Positions 1-5,873 of a stretch of 6,834 nucleotides of DNA are shown here, one piece after another. The stretch comes from Candidatus Aerophobota bacterium (lineage in GTDB: Bacteria > Aerophobota > Aerophobia > Aerophobales > B3-G15), in assembly GCA_011372105.1 (NCBI GenBank), contig DRTT01000002.1, positions 1 to 6,834 of the forward strand, read 5' to 3'. Below the pieces are notes generated by a model. The model had not been told where the DNA came from. It ran no database searches and saw nothing but the letters and a program-made list of their open reading frames with translations. The translations under genes and the position numbers were made by a program. Position 1 is the stretch's first letter. The number at the start of each line of letters is the position of its first letter.

Positions 1-25
1 AATTATAGGAGGATAGTTCTTTGAT

Positions 26-53
26 TTGACATCAATTAATTTTGTGATATTTT
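26..53 (+). promoter_or_regulatory. Possible promoter upstream of mobB
   Basis: A perfect -35 hexamer TTGACA lies at 26-31. A TATTTT -10 (4 of 6 consensus bases) at 48-53 follows with a 16-base spacer, and it is preceded by TGA at 45-47, which makes an extended -10. A competing -10, TATAAC at 53-58, would need an unusually long 21-base spacer. Transcription would begin near 60, leaving a short leader before the mobB ATG at 84. This is inferred from sequence alone, and the -10 is weak. Confidence 0.4.
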
Positions 54-83
54 ATAACAAAAGTGAAAATTTAGAAGTGGCAA

Positions 84-743
84 ATGCCTTTTTTTCTTGG
101 AATAGTTGGCAGGTCAGACACAGGAAAGACCACTCTTATTTTAAAGCTTCTTCCTGAACTTGAGAAAAGAGGTTACAGAGTAGGCGTGGCAAAGAACTGT
201 CCCCATGGTTTTGATTTTGATAGAGAAGGGAAAGATTCCTGGAAGTTTTATCAGGGAGGAGCAAGCGGAGTTTTATTAACCTCTCCTTGCCAGGTTGCTT
301 TTTTAAAGAAAAAAGAGAATAAAGAAGAAGGTATTCTTGATTTTCTCTCTCTTGTTTTTCATAATTTTGATCTTGTTTTAATTGAAGGCTTTAGGGAGGA
401 GAGTAAAATAAAGAAAATAGAGCTTTTAAGAAAAGGTGTAAGTGAGAGACCGGATAATTCACTTAAAAATGTTGTTGCGTTTGTCAGTGATTTAGAAATA
501 GAGGTAAATAAGCCTGTTTTTAAGCCCGAACAAATATACGAAATAGCAGACTTTATGGAGAGACTTATGGAAAAAAGTCAGGATTACCAGGTGGAGATAA
601 TTGTTAATGGAGAAAGGTTACCTCTTAATTTTTTCGTTAAAAAAATGATAGGCAATCTTGCTTTTGCAGTAGTTGACCCTTTGAAAAGAGAGGATGAAAA
701 AGAAGCAGAAGAGATTATTATAAAAGTTAAAAGATTAAATTAG
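84..743 (+). CDS. mobB: Molybdopterin-guanine dinucleotide biosynthesis protein MobB
   Basis: 219-residue P-loop protein of the MobB family. MobB is a GTP-binding adaptor that assists MobA-type nucleotide attachment to molybdopterin in the cytoplasm; in tungsten users it would serve the tungsten cofactor too. Visible motifs are a Walker A at residues 9-17 (GRSDTGKTT), the family segment HGFDFDREGKDS...GGA at 41-60, and the Walker-B-like DLVLIEGFRE at 96-105. The core ends near residue 165. Residues 170-201 form an extra C-terminal segment (VNGERLPLNFFVKK) that resembles, from memory, tails on some anaerobe MobB proteins. The ATG is preceded only by a weak purine-rich site (GAAGTGG, 74-80). 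It lies directly upstream of the riboswitch-controlled tungstate operon, which fits the pathway. The family call is secure; the role of the tail is unknown. Confidence 0.9.
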   Translation: MPFFLGIVGRSDTGKTTLILKLLPELEKRGYRVGVAKNCPHGFDFDREGKDSWKFYQGGASGVLLTSPCQVAFLKKKENKEEGILDFLSLVFHNFDLVLIEGFREESKIKKIELLRKGVSERPDNSLKNVVAFVSDLEIEVNKPVFKPEQIYEIADFMERLMEKSQDYQVEIIVNGERLPLNFFVKKMIGNLAFAVVDPLKREDEKEAEEIIIKVKRLN

Positions 744-777
744 CTATAAAGCTCTTTGCAGAATAAAGGTAAAGGGT

Positions 778-884
778 GCAATTTCTTCGAGCTATGCACC
801 TACGGGAGTTTTTCCTATGGTGTATAGCCGGTAGGGTATAGTTAGAAATGGCTATGCCTCCCGTGTTTGGAAAGAAGAAATTGC
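778..884 (+). promoter_or_regulatory. Moco/Tuco-type riboswitch aptamer
   Basis: A hand fold gives a closing stem P1 of 11 perfect base pairs (778-788 with 874-884). Inside it are two hairpins. The first pairs 791-800 with 819-828 (one G-U); its internal loop reads CCTACG (799-804) opposite TATGG (816-820), which is the 11-nt tetraloop receptor with one base changed. The second pairs 835-844 with 849-858 around a GAAA tetraloop (845-848). The 3' junction contains GCCTCCC (856-862) and TTTGGAAAG (866-874), segments I recall as conserved in the molybdenum cofactor RNA motif, as is the AGCCGGT-like junction (826-832). Only six bases (829-834) separate the two hairpins, so the additional stem of typical Moco RNAs is absent, which points to the Tuco variant. 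Position ahead of tungstate uptake genes and moaA agrees. No covariance search was run. Confidence 0.85.
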
Positions 885-916
885 TTTGATTTATAAAAGC
901 CAATATCTTTCCAAAC
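865..916 (+). promoter_or_regulatory. Predicted antiterminator of the riboswitch expression platform
   Basis: Bases 865-875 (GTTTGGAAAGA) are perfectly complementary over 11 bases to 906-916 (TCTTTCCAAAC). The second arm is the whole terminator loop plus two bases of its 5' stem. The first arm lies in the aptamer's 3' junction and the first two bases of the P1 3' strand. The antiterminator is therefore incompatible with both a completed aptamer and the terminator hairpin (no linker would remain to bridge the helices). Expected logic: no cofactor, antiterminator forms and wtpABC-moaA are read; cofactor bound, the segment is locked in the aptamer and termination follows. The pairing is seen directly; the logic is inferred. 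Confidence 0.7.
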
Positions 917-935
917 GATATTGGCTTTTTTTATT
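895..935 (+). terminator. Rho-independent terminator (riboswitch attenuator)
   Basis: A 13-bp perfect stem (895-907 with 917-929, core GCCAATATC/GATATTGGC) closes a nine-base loop at 908-916 and runs into a tract of seven T residues at 926-932. It sits between the aptamer and the start of wtpA, so it would truncate the transcript before the transporter genes. It may also end transcription arriving from mobB. Confidence 0.9.
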
Positions 936-957
936 GAAAGAAAGAGTTTATAGATAT

Positions 958-965
958 TGAGGAGA
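958..965 (+). promoter_or_regulatory. Ribosome binding site deciding the wtpA start
   Basis: TGAGGAGA at 958-965 is a good Shine-Dalgarno match. It lies seven bases before GTG at 972. An in-frame TTG at 957 would overlap this site and have no site of its own, so GTG 972 is the preferred start. Confidence 0.75.
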
Positions 966-971
966 TTTGTT

Positions 972-1958
972 GTGAAGAAGCTGGGTTTGCCGTTGAGGTT
1001 AACATTATCTTTTCTTGTAAGTGTAAGTTTTGTTTTTTCTTTGAGTACAGCCTTTTGCAAATCGGGGGAAAAACTTATTATTTTTCATGCAGGAAGTCTG
1101 ACTTTACCTTTTGCCAAGATGGAGGAAGAGTTTGAGGAAATTTATCCTGGAGTGGATATTTTACGGGAACCTGCGGGGAGCATAAGATGTATCAGAAAGG
1201 TCACCGAATTAAAAAAACCCTGTGATATTATAGCTTCGGCTGATTATGCCCTGATTGATAGGTTTCTTGTGCCTCAATTTGCCAGCTGGAATATCCTTTT
1301 TGCCACAAATCAAATTGTCCTCTGTTATACTGAAAAAAGCAGGTACGCCGATGTCATAAATAGGGAAAACTGGTATAAAATACTTACAAGGAAGGATGTT
1401 GTATGGGGTCACGCTGACCCTGATATTGATCCCTGCGGTTATCGGAGTCTTATGGTGCTGCAACTTGCTGAGATTTACTATAAAAAACCTGGTTTATACG
1501 GAATGTGTCTTCAAAATCGTCCCATAGAAAATATAAGACCAAAGTCAGTAGAACTTATATCCTTGCTTCAAACAGGTAATATGGACTATGCCTTTGAATA
1601 TTTGTCTGTTGCTGTGCAGCATAACCTTAAGTTCATAAAATTCCCCGATGAAATTAACCTTGGTTCCTACAGATACGCTGACTTTTATAAGAAAGCAAAA
1701 GTTAAGGTTAAGGGTACAAAACCCGGAGAGGTGGCGGAGATTGAGGGAAAACCCATAGTTTATGGTGTAACGATTTTAAAAGATGCCCCTCGTAAAAAAG
1801 TGGCAAATCTCTTTTTAAGGTATCTTTTAAGCCCTGAGAAGGGTTTGAGAATTCTTGACAGGATGGGTCAACCACCTCTTTCTCCACCTCTTGTAAAAGG
1901 AGATGTGAGGATGTTGCCTGCTGAAATTAAAAAGATGGTTGGTACTGGAGGCAGATAA
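972..1958 (+). CDS. wtpA: Tungstate/molybdate ABC transporter substrate-binding protein WtpA
   Basis: 328 residues from GTG 972. An N-terminal signal peptide (basic VKK, hydrophobic stretch at about 5-28) exports it. The Cys at 29 is preceded by TAF, which is a poor lipobox, so lipid anchoring is uncertain. The mature protein follows the archaeal ModA/WtpA pattern closely: FHAGSL (38-43), REPAGS (65-70), SADYALI (89-95), DPCGYR (153-158), AFEYLSVAVQHNL (207-219), EINLG (227-231) and PIVYG (261-265). In archaeal ModA/WtpA structures two carboxylates complete an octahedral oxyanion site; D153 of DPCGYR and E209 of AFEYLS are the probable equivalents here. This separates it from the bacterial ModA and TupA types. 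It captures tungstate and/or molybdate for WtpBC. Which metal is preferred cannot be seen; tungstate is favoured by family and riboswitch type. Confidence 0.92.
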   Translation: MKKLGLPLRLTLSFLVSVSFVFSLSTAFCKSGEKLIIFHAGSLTLPFAKMEEEFEEIYPGVDILREPAGSIRCIRKVTELKKPCDIIASADYALIDRFLVPQFASWNILFATNQIVLCYTEKSRYADVINRENWYKILTRKDVVWGHADPDIDPCGYRSLMVLQLAEIYYKKPGLYGMCLQNRPIENIRPKSVELISLLQTGNMDYAFEYLSVAVQHNLKFIKFPDEINLGSYRYADFYKKAKVKVKGTKPGEVAEIEGKPIVYGVTILKDAPRKKVANLFLRYLLSPEKGLRILDRMGQPPLSPPLVKGDVRMLPAEIKKMVGTGGR

Positions 1959-1984
1959 AAAAAGAAAATGCCGGGGGATTTAAA

Positions 1985-2773
1985 ATGGAAAGAAGAAAAG
2001 AGTTTTTTTCAATTGTGGCATTTATCTGTGGGGCTTTGGTCATTTGCTTTTTAACTTTTCCCCTTTTAAAAATGTTTACCTCTTCTTCCTTGGGAAATCT
2101 TGTTTTTACTCTTAGGGATAAAGAAGTATTAGAATCAATCTGGCGAAGTCTTTATACTGCTTTTATTGCGGGATTAATTTCTTTTCTTGTTGGAACTCCT
2201 TTTGCATATCTTCTCGCTCGCAGGGATTTTTTTGGTAAGAAAATAATTGAGAGTGTAATTGACCTTCCCATGGTTATTCCTCATCCTGTTGTGGGAATTG
2301 CTATTTTAAGTGTTGTGGGGAAAGATTACTGGTTTGGCAGGGTTTTAAGCGGGTTGGGAATCAGGGTGATGGGGAGCATTTTAGGAATTGTTGTTGTTTT
2401 AACTTTTGTGGGGATGCCTTTTTATATTAATTCAGCAAAAAATGGTTTTAAAAGTGTTCCTTCTCGATTGGAAAAAGTTTCTCGCAGCTTAGGAGCTTCT
2501 TTTTTCTCTACTTTCCTGCAGGTTACCTTTCCTCTTGCCTGGAAAAGCATGCTTGTTGGGGTTATTATGTGCTGCGCAAGGGCAATAAGTGAGTTTGGAG
2601 CAGTAGTTGTTGTCGCCTATCATCCCATGGTTGCACCAGTTCTAATTTATGAACGATTTGAGGCTTATGGGCTTTCCTACTCTCAACCAGTAGCCGTTCT
2701 TCTTACTCTTTTTTGCCTTGTTCTTTTTTTAATTTTGCGTATTTTTTCCATGCCCGAGAGTGTAAAAAGATGA
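1985..2773 (+). CDS. wtpB: Tungstate/molybdate ABC transporter permease WtpB
   Basis: 262-residue inner-membrane permease of the ModB/WtpB (CysT-like) family. Hydrophobic segments lie at about residues 8-30, 55-77, 91-112, 130-150, 186-211 and 234-254, giving six spans. The cytoplasmic coupling loop that docks on the ATPase is at about 162-186 (SRSLGAS...FPLAW), the EAA-type motif in a slightly degenerate form. It is followed by the ModB hallmark ARAISEFGA (198-206). The ATG follows a GGGGGAT site at 1973-1979. The gene begins 26 bases after wtpA, and its stop overlaps the start of wtpC by four bases (ATGA), implying translational coupling. Length is normal for the family. Confidence 0.92.
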   Translation: MERRKEFFSIVAFICGALVICFLTFPLLKMFTSSSLGNLVFTLRDKEVLESIWRSLYTAFIAGLISFLVGTPFAYLLARRDFFGKKIIESVIDLPMVIPHPVVGIAILSVVGKDYWFGRVLSGLGIRVMGSILGIVVVLTFVGMPFYINSAKNGFKSVPSRLEKVSRSLGASFFSTFLQVTFPLAWKSMLVGVIMCCARAISEFGAVVVVAYHPMVAPVLIYERFEAYGLSYSQPVAVLLTLFCLVLFLILRIFSMPESVKR

Positions 2774-3828
2774 TAAAGATTGAGAATCTCTGTGTTGATT
2801 TCCCGATTTTTTCTCTTAGAAATATTAACCTTTTTATTAAAAAAGGTGAGTTTTTTGTTCTTCTTGGTCCAACAGGAGCTGGAAAAACGGTTCTTCTGGA
2901 GGCTATTGCAGGTCTTATCCCAGTAAAAAGAGGAAAAATCTATATTGGGGGGAGAGATGTCACAGATAGCCCCCCGGAAAAAAGAGATGTTAGTATTTTA
3001 TACCAGGACCTTGCTCTTTTCCCTCACCTGACCGTTCTTGGTAATATTAAGTATGGGCTGCGTTTCAAAAAGAACAACCCTGTCAGAGCCAAGAAAATAA
3101 TGAGCGAGCTTATAGAAAAACTGCATCTTGCACCTCTCTTAAATCGTTTGCCGGAAACATTGAGCGGAGGAGAAAAGCAAAGGGTTGCTCTTGCCAGGGC
3201 CCTTGTGGTGGAACCCTGTGTTTTACTTCTTGATGAGCCTTTAAGTTCCCTTGATCCAAGTTTTAGAGAAGAGGTCAGAGAGTATCTTAAAAGACTTCAT
3301 CAGGATACAGGAATTACATTTTTTATGGTAACCCATGATTTTGAAGATGTTTTGTATCTTGCGACGAAAGCTGCAATGATGAATCAGGGAGAGATAGAGC
3401 AGGTAGGGGAGGTAAGTGATATTTTTCAAAAACCTTCCTCTCATTTTGTAGCCAATTTTGTCAGAGCAAAAAATATTCTCTCAGGTGAACTGGTTGAGAA
3501 AAAAGGGCATATTTTCATTGATACAGGTAACATAAAGGTGGAGGTTACAAACTGTAATTTAGAAAGTGGGAGAGAAAAGGTTTATTTTACTGTGAGGCCT
3601 GAGGATATAGTCATTTCCAGAAATCCTTTGTCTTCAAGTGCAAGGAATCTTTTATTCGGAAGAGTGCAAGAAATTTTACATAGGGGACCGGTTTTATATG
3701 TTACAGTGGATGTGGGTGAGAAAATAACAGCTCTTATCACCAAAGCATCTTTTGAAGAAATGGAATTAAGAAAGGGAGATAAGGTTTTTTTAGCCTTCAA
3801 GGCAACAGCTGTGCATGTCTTTGTTTAA
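2770..3828 (+). CDS. wtpC: Tungstate/molybdate ABC transporter ATP-binding protein WtpC/ModC
   Basis: 352-residue ABC ATPase that powers uptake through WtpB. Motifs in order: Walker A GPTGAGKT (33-40), Q-loop Q79 in YQD, signature LSGGEKQRVA (131-140), Walker B VLLLDEP (151-157), D-loop SSLD (159-162) and switch H189 in THD. All catalytic residues are intact. Residues about 235-352 form a regulatory extension, with a MOP/TOBE-like part at about 290-350; in ModC proteins this region binds the oxyanion and can inhibit transport. The reading frame is open upstream to 2713, but ATG 2770 is chosen because it starts immediately at the normal ABC N-terminus (MIKIENL) and overlaps the wtpB stop as ATGA. 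The extra 19 residues would be Phe/Cys-rich and unlike the family. ModC and WtpC cannot be cleanly told apart here; neighbours favour wtpC. Confidence 0.9.
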   Translation: MIKIENLCVDFPIFSLRNINLFIKKGEFFVLLGPTGAGKTVLLEAIAGLIPVKRGKIYIGGRDVTDSPPEKRDVSILYQDLALFPHLTVLGNIKYGLRFKKNNPVRAKKIMSELIEKLHLAPLLNRLPETLSGGEKQRVALARALVVEPCVLLLDEPLSSLDPSFREEVREYLKRLHQDTGITFFMVTHDFEDVLYLATKAAMMNQGEIEQVGEVSDIFQKPSSHFVANFVRAKNILSGELVEKKGHIFIDTGNIKVEVTNCNLESGREKVYFTVRPEDIVISRNPLSSSARNLLFGRVQEILHRGPVLYVTVDVGEKITALITKASFEEMELRKGDKVFLAFKATAVHVFV

Positions 3829-3854
3829 AAAAATAAAGTGAGGTAAAGAAGAAA

Positions 3855-4802
3855 ATGAGGATTAACTATCTGAGAGTATCAGTTACAGATAGGTGTAATT
3901 TTAACTGTATTTACTGTCGTCCAAAGGAGAAGGTTCCTCTTTTGCCAAGAGAGGAGCTTTTAAGTTTTGAAGAGATTTTAAGGTTTATAAAGTTTGTCTT
4001 ACCCTGGGGGCTTGAAAGAGTGAGGATAACAGGGGGAGAGCCTCTTGTGAGAAAAGGTGTGATAGAGCTTATCAGGATGATTGCAAAGATAGACAAGATA
4101 AAGGATGTCTGTTTAACCACCAATGGAGCGTTCCTTGAAGAGTTTGCTTTAGATTTAAAAAAAGCAGGTCTTAAGAGAGTAAATGTTAGTCTTGACACTT
4201 TAAAAAGGGAAAAATTCAAGATAATTACAGGAAGCGATAGTTTCCTCAAGGTATTAAAAGGTATAGAGGTTGCAAGGAAGGTGGGTCTTGAGCCTGTAAA
4301 GGTGAATGTTGTGGTTCTTAAAGGAATAAACGAAGAGGAGATTTTAGATTTTGTTGATTTTGCGGCAAAGAACAAACTTGTTGTGAGGTTTATAGAATAT
4401 ATGCCTTTTAATGGGGAAAAAGACAAAAATTTTTATTTTTCCAACAAAACTGTTAAAAAAGTAATTGAAGAAAAATGGGGGAAGCTTTATCCTGCTTCCT
4501 TCTCAGGAGGTGGTCCTGCCTCTTATTTTAAAATTAAAAACATTCCCTGTTTAGTGGGGTTTATAAGTCCTTTTTCAGAGCCTTTTTGTACAGGATGCTC
4601 CAAGCTTCGCCTTAGCGCAGAGGGAAGGTTAAGACCTTGTCTTGCCTCAAATTATGAAATAGATGTAAAGGAAATTTTAAGAGGAAAAAATCAGGAGAAA
4701 GAAATTAATAAAGTTATTAACACGGCTCTTGAATTTAAGGAAAAAAGAAGCTCTTTTAGTTTTGCAAATCCTAACAGATTTATGTTCCAGATAGGTGGAT
4801 AG
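3855..4802 (+). CDS. moaA: GTP 3',8-cyclase MoaA (molybdenum cofactor biosynthesis)
   Basis: 315-residue radical SAM enzyme that converts GTP to 3',8-cyclo-7,8-dihydro-GTP, the first step of pterin cofactor synthesis, together with MoaC (not in this window). The N-terminal [4Fe-4S]/SAM motif is C14-x3-C18-x2-C21, followed by GGEPL at 60-64. The second, substrate-side cluster uses C245, C248 and C262 in CTGCSKLRLSAEGRLRPC, with the Arg residues that contact GTP in the family. The protein ends in GG (314-315), the C-terminal tail required in MoaA. It starts right at RINYLRVSVTDRC, lacking the short FGR-type lead of many homologues; an upstream in-frame TAA (3834-3836) and no other start codon support ATG 3855, with GAGG at 3840-3843. 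It follows wtpC by 26 bases, so it probably shares the riboswitch-controlled transcript. Confidence 0.95.
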   Translation: MRINYLRVSVTDRCNFNCIYCRPKEKVPLLPREELLSFEEILRFIKFVLPWGLERVRITGGEPLVRKGVIELIRMIAKIDKIKDVCLTTNGAFLEEFALDLKKAGLKRVNVSLDTLKREKFKIITGSDSFLKVLKGIEVARKVGLEPVKVNVVVLKGINEEEILDFVDFAAKNKLVVRFIEYMPFNGEKDKNFYFSNKTVKKVIEEKWGKLYPASFSGGGPASYFKIKNIPCLVGFISPFSEPFCTGCSKLRLSAEGRLRPCLASNYEIDVKEILRGKNQEKEINKVINTALEFKEKRSSFSFANPNRFMFQIGG

Positions 4803-4830
4803 GTTTGACATTCTTTTCAAACCCACCTAT
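4791..4830 (+). repeat. Inverted repeat overlapping a promoter (candidate operator)
   Basis: The left arm is ATAGGTG (4791-4797), a four-base insert, then GGTTTGA (4802-4808). The right arm is TCAAACC (4817-4823) joined directly to CACCTAT (4824-4830). The 14 arm positions match perfectly around an eight-base centre (4809-4816). The left arm includes the last codons and stop of moaA. No T-tract follows, so it is a poor intrinsic terminator. Its overlap with the -35 and -10 elements suggests a repressor or activator site, though an RNA hairpin at the end of the moaA transcript is also possible. Confidence 0.65.
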
Positions 4831-4833
4831 AAT
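4805..4833 (+). promoter_or_regulatory. Consensus sigma-70-type promoter
   Basis: TTGACA at 4805-4810 and TATAAT at 4828-4833 are both exact consensus hexamers and are separated by exactly 17 bases. The start of transcription would be near 4840, about 44 bases before the TTG start of the dehydrogenase gene. The promoter lies at the end of moaA and separates the cofactor operon from the oxidoreductase genes. A promoter this strong normally needs control, and the inverted repeat over it offers an operator. Confidence 0.85.
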
Positions 4834-4883
4834 TACTCTCAAGAAATTCTTACAAGCTTTCACCCTGGGAAAGGAAAAAAGAT

Positions 4884-5861
4884 TTGTCAGTGAAAGTTCT
4901 TATTACCTCTCTTTCTTTTGGGAAAGTTGTTAAAGAACCTGTAAGGTTTTTAGAAGCAAAGGGATACAAGCTTTTGTGGAATGAAGTTGGCCGTCCCTTA
5001 ACTGATGCGGAACTCTCAGAGAGAGTCAGGGGAGTTGATGCTTTAATTGTTGGCTCGGATAAAGTTGGAGAGAAAACTTTTTCCTTTGCTGATAAGTTAA
5101 AAATTGTTGCAAGGTATGGTGTCGGGATAGATAATGTGGATGTGAAGAAAGCCACTCAAAAGAAGATAATTGTAACCAATACTCCTGCTGCCAATTTTGA
5201 TGCAGTTGCCGACCTTACTTTTGGTTTAATTTTAGCCTCTGCTCGATTTATACCTCAAGCAGACAGGGAAGTTAAAGAAGGTGGATGGAGAAGATTTTAC
5301 GGTTACTCTGTCTGGGGAAAAACTCTGGGGATAGTGGGGATGGGAAATATTGGTCTTGCTGTGGCGAAAAGAGCAAGAGGATTTAACATGGAGGTTCTCT
5401 ATACAGATATTCGTGAAAATCCTGAAGCAGAGAAAATCGGGGCAAGGAAAGTTGAACTTGACTTTCTTCTGAAAAACTCTGATTTTGTAAGTCTTCACCT
5501 TCCCTTAACCTCTAAAACAAGAAATTTTATAGGAGAAAAAGAACTTTCCAGTATGAAGCCCACCTCTTTCTTGATAAATACTGCAAGGGGTGGAATAGTG
5601 GATGAAAAAGCTCTTTACAGGTACTTAAAAGAGAAGAAAATTGCCGGAGCGGCTCTTGACACGTATAGCGAAGAACCCCCTCCGAGAAATTGCCCGATTT
5701 TATCTCTTGATAATGTTATTACAACCCCCCATATTGGTGCCTATACCTATGAGGCTCTTTACAATATGGGTATGATGGCAGCAGAAAGTGTTGTTGAGGC
5801 TATTGAGGGAAGGCGTCCAAAATACATTATTAATCCAGAAGTTTATGATAGTAGTTTTTAA
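4884..5861 (+). CDS. D-2-hydroxyacid dehydrogenase (phosphoglycerate dehydrogenase-like)
   Basis: 325-residue member of the D-isomer-specific 2-hydroxyacid dehydrogenase family, which interconverts 2-hydroxy acids and 2-oxo acids with a nicotinamide cofactor. The Rossmann segment GIVGMGNIG (149-157) is followed by Asp at the end of the second strand (YTD, D175), favouring NAD. The catalytic triad is present as R235 in TARGG, E264 in SEEPPP and H283 in TPHIGA. YGVGIDNVD (78-86) is typical of the PGDH branch. It lacks the C-terminal ACT and intervening domains of long SerA proteins, so it is the short type. Start: TTG 4884 lies eight bases after AAGGA (4871-4875); GTG 4890 is an alternative two codons later. 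Neighbouring dehydrogenases suggest a catabolic substrate (glycerate-, glyoxylate- or sulfolactate-like acids are all possible) as readily as serine synthesis. Family secure, substrate unknown. Confidence 0.88.
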   Translation: MSVKVLITSLSFGKVVKEPVRFLEAKGYKLLWNEVGRPLTDAELSERVRGVDALIVGSDKVGEKTFSFADKLKIVARYGVGIDNVDVKKATQKKIIVTNTPAANFDAVADLTFGLILASARFIPQADREVKEGGWRRFYGYSVWGKTLGIVGMGNIGLAVAKRARGFNMEVLYTDIRENPEAEKIGARKVELDFLLKNSDFVSLHLPLTSKTRNFIGEKELSSMKPTSFLINTARGGIVDEKALYRYLKEKKIAGAALDTYSEEPPPRNCPILSLDNVITTPHIGAYTYEALYNMGMMAAESVVEAIEGRRPKYIINPEVYDSSF

Positions 5862-5873
5862 TGGAGGTTTTAA

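Noticed and set aside
1..25. AGGAGG at 7-12 near the window start as a ribosome site for a small gene
   Set aside because: The only nearby start (TTG 21) meets a stop after two codons; it may belong to the end of an upstream gene that is not visible.
957..971. Upstream TTG start for wtpA at 957
   Set aside because: It overlaps the only good Shine-Dalgarno site (958-965) and has none of its own; GTG 972 has the right spacing and still gives a basic signal-peptide N-terminus.
842..1060. Minus-strand open frame across the riboswitch and wtpA start
   Set aside because: It is antisense to the structured leader and signal peptide, has no recognisable motif or binding site, and its composition fits a shadow.
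2713..2769. Longer wtpC start at ATG 2713
   Set aside because: It would add 19 Phe/Cys-rich residues encoded inside the wtpB C-terminal membrane helix in another frame; ATG 2770 fits the ABC family N-terminus and the ATGA overlap.
3911..4426. Minus-strand 171-codon open frame inside moaA
   Set aside because: It lies wholly within the conserved MoaA coding sequence and has a low-complexity Ser/Thr/Phe-rich translation typical of antisense of Lys/Glu-rich genes.
4857..4875. Small hairpin CTTTC/GAAAG over the ribosome site of the hydroxyacid dehydrogenase gene
   Set aside because: Only five weak pairs with no further support; too likely by chance in AT-rich DNA.
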